Position numbers and translations under genes: made by a program
Notes under the pieces: model-generated
Databases searched by the model: none
Seen by the model: the letters and a program-made list of their open reading frames with translations, nothing else
What the model was told of the DNA's origin: nothing
Assembly: GCA_021153985.1 (NCBI GenBank)
Contig: JAJKJM010000041.1
Coordinates: 1-64,000, forward strand
DNA length: 64,000 nucleotides
Reading direction: 5' to 3'
Source of the DNA: Polaromonas sp.
GTDB lineage: Bacteria > Pseudomonadota > Gammaproteobacteria > Burkholderiales > Burkholderiaceae_C
In this document: one piece after another, positions 36,772 through 51,029 of the stretch
Layout: each line of letters starts with the position of its first letter
How positions within the stretch are numbered: the stretch's first letter is position 1

Positions 36772-37935
36772 TTACGGAACCAGGACGACCTTACGGCATT
36801 CGTCTTCCTTGTTTTCGAAAATCTCGTAGCCTCGCGCGGCCTCGTCAAGCTTCATGCGGTGGGAAATGATCACGTCCGGCTTCATCTTGCCGTTGCCGAT
36901 GTGTTCCAGCAGTTCGGGCATGTAGCGCTGGGCGTGGGTCTGGCCCATCTTGAAGATCAGGCCTTTCTCGAACGCATCGCCAAACAGGAAGCCGTGAATG
37001 AAACCCGCATAAACGCCGGGAACGCTGACCACGCCGCCGCGGCGCGTGGCCGCGATGCACTGGCGCAACGCCTTTCCGCTGGAGCCCTCCGCCTTGATGG
37101 TGGTGAGCGCGGTCTCCAGGGCGCTGCCTTTGGCCTCGAAGCCAATCGCGTCGATGGTCGCATCCACGCCATGAAAGCCGGTGGCGTTGAGGATGGTTTC
37201 GGCGGGGTCTTCGTCCTTGTCGAAGTTGATGGGAATGACGCCGTAGGTTTCCTGTGCAAAGTTCAGGCGGTAATCGTTGTGGTCCACCATGAAAATCTTC
37301 TCGGCGCCCAGAAAGCGTGCCGAAAGAGCCGACATCAAGCCGACCGGCCCCGCGCCGAAGATGGCCACCGACGAGCCGGGGCCAATTTGCGCATTGACGG
37401 CGGCCTGGTAGCCCGTGGGCAAGATATCGGACAGGAAGAGAACCTCCTCGTCGGTGAGCGCATCCGGAATCTTGAGGGGGCCGACATTGGCCTTGGGCAC
37501 GCGCACATACTCCGCCTGGCCGCCCGCATAACCGCCGTACAGATGGCTGTAGCCGAACAGGCCCGCGCCCGGCGTGGACGACTTTTTGTTCATGATGGCG
37601 CCGCGGCCCGGGTTGGTGGTTTCGCAGGCGGCAAAGAGCGTCTTGTTGCAGTAGAAGCACTCGCCGCAGGCAATGACGAAAGGAATGACAACGCGGTCGC
37701 CCTGCCGCAGGCCGGTGACGCCGCGGCCCACCTCCTGCACCACACCCATGAATTCATGGCCCAGCACATCGCCGTGCTTCATTTCAGGAATCTTGCCGCG
37801 GTAGATGTGCAGGTCGGACCCGCAGATGGCGGTCGCCGTCACCTTCAGGAGGATGTCGTCGTCGGCCATGAGGATGGGATCGGGAACTGTTTCGACGCGC
37901 ACGTCTTTTGCGCCCTGGTAGGTCAGTGCTTTCAT
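36772..37935 (-). CDS. Zinc-dependent alcohol dehydrogenase (formaldehyde dehydrogenase-like MDR)
   Basis: '[31 protein letters not shown]', '[16 protein letters not shown]', '[14 protein letters not shown]'. Confidence 0.93.
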   Translation of the reverse strand: MKALTYQGAKDVRVETVPDPILMADDDILLKVTATAICGSDLHIYRGKIPEMKHGDVLGHEFMGVVQEVGRGVTGLRQGDRVVIPFVIACGECFYCNKTLFAACETTNPGRGAIMNKKSSTPGAGLFGYSHLYGGYAGGQAEYVRVPKANVGPLKIPDALTDEEVLFLSDILPTGYQAAVNAQIGPGSSVAIFGAGPVGLMSALSARFLGAEKIFMVDHNDYRLNFAQETYGVIPINFDKDEDPAETILNATGFHGVDATIDAIGFEAKGSALETALTTIKAEGSSGKALRQCIAATRRGGVVSVPGVYAGFIHGFLFGDAFEKGLIFKMGQTHAQRYMPELLEHIGNGKMKPDVIISHRMKLDEAARGYEIFENKEDECRKVVLVP

Positions 37936-38136
37936 GAAGTCTCCTGTGTGTTTCCGGTATGTGCCTGGTATGTGCCTGGTGTGTGATGTGAGCGGGAAGT
38001 GATACCGCCCAATGTAGGAAGGGGATGGCGCGGCCGGACGAAGCCGGGGGGGCATTCGCATGTAGGACAAGACAAACGCCGGCAAGGTCCGGGCATCAAG
38101 CCCATGCATCAAGCCAGGCATGCATCGCCGGGTGGT

Positions 38137-38283
38137 TCACCACAACTGAATGGCGATAAACAGTGTCAATCCAAGCGCCAATATGACCAGCACACCCAGA
38201 AACCGCTGGGCCGCACCTTCCCATCCACCCAACTCTGCAGGTGCGGAATCTTCATCGTGCGGGAATCTGGAGGGAACTGTCAT
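38137..38283 (-). CDS. Small single-TM protein, 48 aa (below ORF-track threshold)
   Basis: MTVPSRFPHDEDSAPAELGGWEGAAQRFLGVLVILALGLTLFIAIQLW*: acidic N-terminus then one clear TM helix. Confidence 0.45.
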   Translation of the reverse strand: MTVPSRFPHDEDSAPAELGGWEGAAQRFLGVLVILALGLTLFIAIQLW

Positions 38284-38557
38284 GCCTGAATTTAAAAACC
38301 GCCGGCTTTTGCGGCGTGTCGGCGAATCGCTGTTTCCGGATTCGGCTTGCGCCTACGGATCAAGCCTGCAATTCCAGGCCCTGGCTCTTGCCTTGCCGGT
38401 TCAGGCGTAAGCCTTCTCCCACAGTCGGACGCGCCACGCACATACCCGCAACAGGCCGCCACACCATTAAGTTGGGGTTTTGTTTTTCAAACGCCCGGCA
38501 GACGCACACACCGGGGGAAACCACCACCTCCGCCTATTTCCACAATCCCTACGCGCC

Positions 38558-41500
38558 ATGCCCTTGTTCCGACCCCGCATCTACCGGCTCGACTCCCTCG
38601 GATTAACTTCGGGAGCAGGCACGGCCAGTGTGGCCGCAGGCATGGAGCGCGAGATTCGCGCTGCGGCTGCCGCCGGCTTTGACCACCTCCTGTGCGATGC
38701 CGCGTCGGCACATGCCGGTGCCTTGTCCGCTGCAAAGGCCGCAGGCCTGGCGCCCCTGTTATGGCTGCCCTCTTTGTCGCTTGAATACACCGGCGAACCC
38801 GCCTGCCGCAAAGAGGCGGCATCAGCAAGCGCAGGCGCTGATGAATTGCCCGACCCGCGCTTTCCCCGGTCTCGCGCCCCCAGGGATTTCGGCGACATGC
38901 CCGCCCGGCAATGCCTGCAACGGAACTGTTCGGCCGGCCTGATCAGGGCGTTGCGCGAAGAAGCCTGGGCGGGTTTTTGCATCAGGCTGGACGGGCCGGA
39001 GCCGGCAGCCATGTTTGAAGAGGTGATCGCAGCGGTCCGGTCAGCGGCGCCGGATGGCAAATTTCTGGCGTGGACCCCCGGCGTGAGCGCCGCCCGATTG
39101 GCGTCCTTGGCCGGTTGCGGCTTTGACGCCGCCTTCACCTCCGGCGCATGGTGGGACTTTCGCGCGGGGTGGCTAGCCGAGGAAGCCCGGCGCCTGCGTC
39201 CTTTCGGCGCATTGATCGCGACAGTGGACACTGCGGGCCTGGGCGGCGACGCACGCTGGCCCGGTTCAGAAAACAATGCGGGGCCTTCGCGCTTTGAAAG
39301 CAGGCTGTGGCTGGCGGCCCTCACGGGAGACGGCCTCGTGGTCTCGCGCCAAGGGCTTGCCGCGCAATACCCGGCGTCAAGAAACCAGGAAAACGAAGAG
39401 GACGAACCTGCCTTTCCTGAGGCCTTGAAGCCCGCCCTTGCGCTATGCGCCTCACGGCCTGCCGGGCCGGCCGCGGTACAAGGCGCGCCGTGGCGCATGC
39501 TGTCCGCGCCCGGCGCTCCCGCCGCCATCCTTGAAGCGTCCGCGGTCGCGCAAGGCGAGGCGGGGCGTTGGGTGCTGGTGGCCAATGCCACCGAAGCGCC
39601 GGTGCTGCTGGACCTGGCGGCCGCACTGGCGCGTTCCGACGGGTTGGCGGCCGCCCGCGCGCTCTGGCCTGCCGGCGAGGCACCCCAGGGCTTGCTGGAG
39701 CTGGCGCCCGCCGAGGCCAGGGTGTTTGCCGCGGTGACAGATAAAAGCGCGAGCCCTTCGCGCAAAGACGCACGGCGTGCCCTGCGCGCGGCACTGCAGG
39801 CGCCCCGCATCGCCATCGAGCGCATCAGCCCTTCAGTCGACGACGGCCGCTTTGTGGCCAAGCGTTGTGTGGGTGACCGCCTGGCCGTGCAGGCCGATAT
39901 CTTCGGCGAAGGCCACGACCTGCTGGCGGCCTGCGTGCAATGGCGCGCGGCCGACGAAGAAGACTGGCAGGAGGAGCCGCTGCGCCTGCTGGTCAATGAC
40001 CGCTGGCAGGCTGAACTGCCGCTGAACCGCGTGGGCCGCTATGAATACTGCATCGAGGCCTGGCCCGATGTGTTCGGTGCCTGGCGCGACGAGGTCGCCA
40101 AGAAAAATGACGCGGGGCAGGACCTGGCGCTTGAGCTGCGCGAGGGCCGGCAGCTCCTGGAAGAGGCTCTTGCGCGGGCAGGGCAGGATGAACGCCAGCA
40201 GCTCAAACGCGGCTTGAGGCAAACCTTGGAGCAACTGGACAGCGCGCAAAAGCGGGCAGCCAAGGTCGGCCTCCTTCTGCGCAGCGAGGTTCAGCAGTTG
40301 ATGAGGCAAGCCGACACACGCGCCTTCAGCGTGCGCAGCCCCCTGCTGAAGGTCGATGCCGAGCGCCGGGCGGCGGGCTTTGCCAGCTGGTACGAACTTT
40401 TCCCGCGTTCGCTGGGGCCGGACGCCGCCACCCATGGCACGTTGCGGGACGTGACGGACCGCCTGCCCGCCATCGCGGCGATGGGCTTTGACACGCTGTA
40501 CTTTCCGCCGATTCACCCCATAGGGCGCAAGCACCGCAAGGGCCCGAACAATTCGCTGCAGGCGGGGCCGGATGACCCCGGCAGCCCCTACGCCATCGGT
40601 TCGGCAGAAGGCGGCCACGACGCCATCCATCCGGAACTCGGCACGCTGGAGGATTTCCGGGCGCTGGGCCGTGCGGCCAAGGCGCACGGCCTTGAACTGG
40701 CGCTGGATTTTGCGATTCAATGCTCTCCCGACCATCCCTGGCTGCAAGCGCATCCCGACTGGTTCCGCTGGCGGCCCGACGGCAGCATCCGCTATGCCGA
40801 GAACCCGCCCAAAAAATACCAGGACATCGTCAACGTCGACTTTTACGCGCCCGGCGCGCTGCCCAAGCTCTGGCTGGCGCTGCGTGACATCGTGCTGTTC
40901 TGGGTGGCTGAGGGCGTGAAGGTGTTTCGCGTCGACAACCCGCACACCAAGCCGATGCCGTTCTGGGAATGGCTGATCGACGACGTGCGTGCCCGCTCGC
41001 CCGAGGTGATCTTTTTGTCTGAGGCCTTCACCCGGCCCAAGCCCATGTACCGGCTGGCCAAACTCGGGTTCTCGCAGTCTTACAGCTACTTCACCTGGCG
41101 CCACACCAAACAGGAGTTCACCGACTACCTGACCGAGCTCACGCAAGGCGAGCCGCGCGAGTTTTTCCGGCCGCATTTTTTCGTCAACACGCCGGACATC
41201 AACCCCTATTTTCTGCAGCGCTCGGGCCGCGCGGGCTTTGTGATCCGGGCTGCGCTGGCCGCCACCCTGTCGGGGCTCTGGGGCCTCTACAGCGGCTTTG
41301 AACTGTGCGAAGCCGACCCGGTGCCGGGGAAAGAGGAATACCTTGATTCAGAAAAATACCAGCTGCGCCGGCGCGACTGGAACCAGCCCGGCAACATCGT
41401 GCGCGAGATCACCTTGCTTAATGCGGCGCGGCATGCCAACCCCGCGCTGCAAACCCATCTGGGCCTGAAGTTCTGCCGCTCCTCGGGCGATCAGGTGCTG

Positions 41501-41758
41501 TGCTTTACCAAAACAGCGCCCGCCCTGCCCGGCGCCGGCCGCAACATCGTTTTCGCCGCGATCTGCCTGGACCCGCACGCCGCCCACAGCTGCGACTTCG
41601 AATTGCCGCTGGAAGACTGGGGCCTGCCCGAAGGCGCGGCCATTGAGGCCGAAGACCTGGTGCATGGCCACCGCTTCACGCTGCAAGGCCGCCACCACAC
41701 GCTGCGGCTGGACCCGGGCGAGATGGCCTTTACCCTCTGGCGGCTCAGCCCGCCCTGA
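38558..41758 (+). CDS. glgE: Alpha-1,4-glucan:maltose-1-phosphate maltosyltransferase with ~410-aa N-terminal extension
   Basis: 'YELFPRSLGPD', 'TLYFPPIHPIGRKHRKGPNN', 'KVFRVDNPHTKPMPFWEWLI', 'VIFLSEAFTRPKPMYRLAKLGFSQSYSYFTWR'. Confidence 0.95.
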   Translation: MPLFRPRIYRLDSLGLTSGAGTASVAAGMEREIRAAAAAGFDHLLCDAASAHAGALSAAKAAGLAPLLWLPSLSLEYTGEPACRKEAASASAGADELPDPRFPRSRAPRDFGDMPARQCLQRNCSAGLIRALREEAWAGFCIRLDGPEPAAMFEEVIAAVRSAAPDGKFLAWTPGVSAARLASLAGCGFDAAFTSGAWWDFRAGWLAEEARRLRPFGALIATVDTAGLGGDARWPGSENNAGPSRFESRLWLAALTGDGLVVSRQGLAAQYPASRNQENEEDEPAFPEALKPALALCASRPAGPAAVQGAPWRMLSAPGAPAAILEASAVAQGEAGRWVLVANATEAPVLLDLAAALARSDGLAAARALWPAGEAPQGLLELAPAEARVFAAVTDKSASPSRKDARRALRAALQAPRIAIERISPSVDDGRFVAKRCVGDRLAVQADIFGEGHDLLAACVQWRAADEEDWQEEPLRLLVNDRWQAELPLNRVGRYEYCIEAWPDVFGAWRDEVAKKNDAGQDLALELREGRQLLEEALARAGQDERQQLKRGLRQTLEQLDSAQKRAAKVGLLLRSEVQQLMRQADTRAFSVRSPLLKVDAERRAAGFASWYELFPRSLGPDAATHGTLRDVTDRLPAIAAMGFDTLYFPPIHPIGRKHRKGPNNSLQAGPDDPGSPYAIGSAEGGHDAIHPELGTLEDFRALGRAAKAHGLELALDFAIQCSPDHPWLQAHPDWFRWRPDGSIRYAENPPKKYQDIVNVDFYAPGALPKLWLALRDIVLFWVAEGVKVFRVDNPHTKPMPFWEWLIDDVRARSPEVIFLSEAFTRPKPMYRLAKLGFSQSYSYFTWRHTKQEFTDYLTELTQGEPREFFRPHFFVNTPDINPYFLQRSGRAGFVIRAALAATLSGLWGLYSGFELCEADPVPGKEEYLDSEKYQLRRRDWNQPGNIVREITLLNAARHANPALQTHLGLKFCRSSGDQVLCFTKTAPALPGAGRNIVFAAICLDPHAAHSCDFELPLEDWGLPEGAAIEAEDLVHGHRFTLQGRHHTLRLDPGEMAFTLWRLSPP

Positions 41759-41770
41759 CTGGAGCAACAC

Positions 41771-44700
41771 ATGGGTGCCAACGACAAAGTCATCGCGCAA
41801 ATGCTGGGCAGGCCCGCGGCCGCGCCCGAAGACCCGCTCTGGTACAAGGACGCGGTCATCTACCAGGTGCACGTCAAGTCCTTCTTTGACGCCAACAACG
41901 ACGGGGTCGGGGACTTCGCGGGCCTGATCGCCAAGCTGGACTACATTGCCGGCCTGGGCGTGACCTGCGTCTGGCTGCTGCCGTTTTACCCATCACCGCG
42001 CCGCGATGACGGCTACGACATCGCCGAATACCGCGGCGTCCACCCTGATTACGGCACGCTGGCCGATGCCCGGCGATTCGTGCAGGAAGCCCACAAGCGC
42101 GGGCTGCGCGTGATCACCGAGCTGGTGATCAACCACACCTCCGACCAGCACCCGTGGTTCCAGCGTGCGCGCCTGGCCAAGCCGGGCTCGGCCATGCGCA
42201 ACTTCTACGTCTGGTCGGACAACGACCAGGCTTACAGCGGCACACGCATCATTTTCCTGGACACCGAAAAGTCCAACTGGACCTGGGACCCGGTGGCCAA
42301 CGCCTTTTTCTGGCACCGCTTTTACTCACACCAGCCCGACCTTAATTTCGACAACCCGCTGGTGCTCAAGGAAGTGCTCAAGGTCATGAAGTTCTGGCTC
42401 GAGCTCGGTATCGACGGGTTGCGGCTGGACGCCGTGCCCTACCTGATTGAGCGCGAAGGCACCAGCAATGAGAACCTGGCGGAAACCCACACCATCCTCA
42501 AACGCATACGGGCCGAGCTCGACCGCAGCTTCCCCGGCCGCATGCTGCTGGCCGAGGCGAACATGTGGCCGGAAGACGTGCAGCCCTATTTCGGCGACGG
42601 CAACGAGTGCCATATGGCTTTTCACTTTCCGCTGATGCCGCGCATGTACATGGCGCTGGCCCAGGAAGACCGCTTCCCGCTGACCGACATCCTGCGCCAG
42701 ACACCGGAGATCCCGCCCAACTGCCAGTGGAGCATCTTCCTGCGCAACCACGACGAGCTGACGCTTGAGATGGTGACCAACCGCGAGCGCGACTACCTCT
42801 GGAACTTCTATGCCGAAGACCGCCGCGCCCGCATCAACCTCGGCATACGGCGGCGGCTGGCGCCGCTGCTCAAGCGCGACCGGCGCCGCATCGAGCTGCT
42901 CAACAGCTTTCTGCTGTCCATGCCGGGCACGCCGGTGATTTATTACGGCGACGAGATCGGCATGGGCGACAACATCCACCTGGGCGACAGGGACGGTGTG
43001 CGCACGCCGATGCAGTGGACGTCTGACCGCAACGCGGGCTTCTCGCGCGCCGACCCCGCCAGGCTGGTGCTGCCGCCCATCATGGACCCGGTCTATGGCT
43101 TTCAGGCGATCAACGTCGAGGCACAGGACATCGATGCGCATTCGCTGCTCAACTGGATGCGGCGCCTGCTGCAGGTGCGCGGCAAACACCCGGCGTTCGG
43201 GCGCGGCAGCCTGCGCCTGCTTTACCCCAACAACCGCAAGATATTTGCCTACCTGCGTGAATACCATCATCCCGACACCGGCCCTCAGACAATACTTTGC
43301 GTCACCAACGTGTCCTCAACGTCGCAGGCGGTCGAGCTCGACCTGTCCGAGTTCACCGGCCGTGTGCCGGTTGAAATGCTGGGCGGCGTGGCCTTTCCGC
43401 CCATAGGCCAGCTGACCTATCTGCTGACGCTGCCGCCTTACGGCTTTAACTGGTTCGTGCTGGCCAGCAACAGCAACATGCCCTCATGGCACGCCCCCGC
43501 GCCCGAGCCACTGCCTGAGTTCGTCACGCTGGTGCTGCGTGGCGGCATCGAGGAACTGCTGGTGGGCCGTTCACGCGCCGCGCTCGAAAACGAAGCCTTG
43601 CCGCAATACCTGGTCAAGCGCCGCTGGTATGCGGCCAAGCAGCACGGCCGGCCCACGGTGCGCATAGACACCGTCAGCCGCATGCCCGAGCCGGCGGACG
43701 CGCAGGCCGGCCACGTCCTGGTGCTGGCCGAGGTGAAGACGACGGTGGCTGATGAGCAGAGCCGCTACCTGATTCCGGTGGGCTTTGTCGGCGAGGACGA
43801 TCCGGTGGCCGGCCTGCAGCAGCAACTGGCGCTGGCGCGCGTCAGGCGCGGCAAAGAGGTGGGTTTCATCACCGACGCTTTCGCGCTGGACCGCTTTGCG
43901 CTGCAGATGGTGGAACTGATGCGCAGTGAGGCACGCGTGCCCGCGCTGGACGGCGAGGTGCGGTTTGAGCCCACACCGGCACTGGCCGAAGCCGCCCTGC
44001 CGGCGGCGCCGGAGATACGCCGGATTTCGGCAGACCAGTCGAACAGCTCGGTGGTCATCGGCGACACCATCGTGCTCAAGATCATCCGCAAGGTCGGTGA
44101 AGGCCTGCATCCCGAAGCCGAGATGGGACGCTTTTTGACGCTCAATGGCTTTGCCAACACCCCCGCCATGCTGGGCGAGGTGTCGCGCCTGAGCGAGAAC
44201 GGCCGGCACTACACCCTGATGCTGATGCAGCGCTTCCTGCACAACCAGGGCGACGGCTGGCAATGGACGCTGGGCATCCTGGAGCGGGCCGCGCAGCACG
44301 GCAGCCTGCCTGTACTGGAGGCCGCCGGTGCCGGAGCTGTCACGCCCATGAATGAATTTGAGGCCTTCGTGACCACGCTGGGCCAGCGGCTTGGCGAGAT
44401 GCACAGTGTGCTGGCCCGGCCCGGCAGTGAGCCTGCGTTCGCGCCCGGAGCCGCCGATGCCGCCATGCTAGCGCGCTGGGGCAAAGATGCCGTGGCCCAG
44501 CTCGACGCGGCCTTCAAGGTGCTGCAGGCGCCGCATGACTTCAGCGCCGAAGCGGCCGCACAGGCGCGTGCACTGCTCGGGCAATACAAGCCCCTGCGGC
44601 AAGCGGCGGAGCAACTGGCGGCGAATGCGGCTGGCGCCCTGGCCATCCGCATCCATGGCGACTTCCACCTGGGCCAGGTGCTGGTGTCGTCCGGCGACGC

Positions 44701-45096
44701 CTGGATCGTTGACTTCGAGGGCGAACCCGCCAAGCCGCTGGAGCAGCGCCGGGCCAAGGCCAGCCCCTGGCGCGATGTAGCAGGCCTGCTGCGCTCCTTC
44801 GACTACGCGGCCGCCTTTTCCGCGCGCAGCCAGGAAGGCGCCGCGACTCCGGACCCGCAGCTGCTTGCCCAATACCGCACCACGTCGTCGCAATCTTTTT
44901 TGGGGGCCTACCGGAACTACGCGCCCGCCGGCAGCGAAGTGGGCGCCGAAGCCCTGTTGAAGCTGTTCATGATGGAAAAAGCGGCTTATGAACTCTGCTA
45001 CGAAGCGGCCAACCGGCCTGCATGGCTGGAGGTTCCGCTGCAGGGCCTGGCCCGGCTGGCTGAATCGCTGCTGGCCGACCCGCCACCGGAGGCCGC

Positions 45097-45100
<4 letters not shown>
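41771..45100 (+). CDS. treS: Trehalose synthase-maltokinase fusion (TreS/Mak)
   Basis: '[54 protein letters not shown]'; C-terminal maltokinase '[34 protein letters not shown]'. Confidence 0.96.
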
Positions 45101-47067
<1,967 letters not shown>

Positions 47068-47086
47068 ATCCGCAGGACACGCCAAC

Positions 47087-49259
<2,173 letters not shown>

Positions 49260-49267
<8 letters not shown>

Positions 49268-51029
49268 GGCCGGCTTCACCATGCCCTGGGGGGCGCAGTG
49301 GCTGGGTAATGGCCGCGCGGCTTTTCATCTGTGGGCGCCTGCCGCTTCTGCTGCCGGCGTGCTGCTGGACGGCCGCCGCCTTGCCATGACCAGCGGCAGC
49401 AACGGCCGCTGGTACGCGGAGGCAGACTGCACGGCCGGCACGCCCTACCGCTTCGAACTGACGCTGGCGGGCGGCAAGACGCTGTCGGTCGCCGACCCGG
49501 CCTCGCGCGCGCAGCAGGGCGATGTCGACAGCGACAGCCTGGTGATCGACCCCGCGTACCTATGGCAGCACAGCGGATGGCGGGGCCGGCCGTGGCACGA
49601 GGCGGTCGTGTACGAATTGCATGTGGGCGCGCTGGGCGGCTTTGAGGCGGTCGCCGAAAAGCTGCCGGCACTGGCCGCGCTTGGCATCACCGCGGTGGAG
49701 TTGATGCCGGTGGCCGACTTCCCGGGACCGCGCAACTGGGGCTACGACGGCGTGCTGCCCTTCGCACCTGACAGGGCCTACGGCACACCGTCGGATCTCA
49801 AGCGCCTGATCGACATCGCCCACGGGCTGGGCCTGATGGTGCTGCTGGACGTGGTCTACAACCACTTCGGGCCCGACGGCAATTACCTGCACGACTACGC
49901 GCCGGACTTCTTCAAGCACGGAGAGGCCACGGCCTGGGGCGGCGCCATCGACTTCAGCCAGCCCGAAGTGCGCAGCTTCTTCACCAGCAATGCGCGCTAC
50001 TGGCTGGAGGAATACCGCTTCGACGGGCTGCGCATTGATGCGGCGCACGCCATTGCCGAGCAGGACTGGTTCCCGGAAATGGCCTCGGCCGTGCGGACGC
50101 ATGCAGGCCCTGGGCGCCATGTGCACCTGGTGCTCGAACACGACGGCAACGCCGCCGGCCTGCTGCGGCGCGGCTTTGATGCGCAGTGGAACGACGACGG
50201 ACACCATGCGCTGCACGTGCTGCTGACCGGCGAAACAGACGGCTATTACCGCGACTATGCCGATGCGCCAGCAGCCCGGCTTGCGCGCTGCCTGGCCGAA
50301 GGTTTTGCCTACCAGGGCGAGCCCTCGCCGCACCGCGGCGGCGCGGCACGCGGCGAGCCAAGCGCCGGTCTGCCGCCTACCGCTTTTGTGTTCTTCCTGC
50401 AGAACCACGACCAGACCGGCAACCGTGCGCAGGGCGAGCGGCTCACCGCGCTGGCCGCGCCGGCCGCGCTCCAGGCGGCGCAGGCCATGCAATTGCTGGC
50501 GCCGCAGATACCGCTGCTCTTCATGGGTGAGGAGTGCGGGTGCAGCGAGCCCTTCCTGTACTTCACCAGCCACCGCACACCGGAGCTGGCAGAAGCCGTG
50601 CGCCAGGGGCGGCGTGCTGAATTCGCCGCGTTTTCCGCTACCGGCAGCGGCGTGCCGGTACCCGACCCCAATGACGAAAGCACATTCGTGCGCTCCATTC
50701 CGCCGCACATCGGCGAGCAAGGCCATCCCGGGACGGCCGGCGTGCGCGAACTCCTGTCGCTGCGCCGCCGCCATATCGTGCCGCAGTTGCCGCACTGCCA
50801 TGCGCTGGGCGCGCACGCCCTGGGGCCGGCGGCCGTGACAGCGCGCTGGCAGCTCGGCCCGCGTGTGCTGGTCTTTGTGCTCAACCTGGGCGCCGGACCG
50901 GTCGAGGCGCCGGCGCTGCTGCTGCACCCGCGCGCCGACACGCTGTTTGACACCGGCGGCGTGCGTGAGGCCTTGGCCGGCGGCAGCGTACCGGGCCATG
51001 CCTTTGCCGCCCTGCTGGAGCCCGCATGA
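49260..51029 (+). CDS. treZ: Malto-oligosyltrehalose trehalohydrolase
   Basis: 'GFEAVAEKLPALAALGITAVELMPVADFPGPRNWGYDGVLPFAPDRAYG', 'FDGLRIDAAHAI', 'FFLQNHDQTGNRAQGERL'. Confidence 0.96.

Noticed and set aside
36640-37986. 448-aa plus-strand ORF opposite Zn-ADH
   Set aside because: Antisense to an intact MDR dehydrogenase; no family motif.
39833-41176. 447-aa minus-strand ORF opposite glgE
   Set aside because: Shadow of a conserved GH13 coding region.
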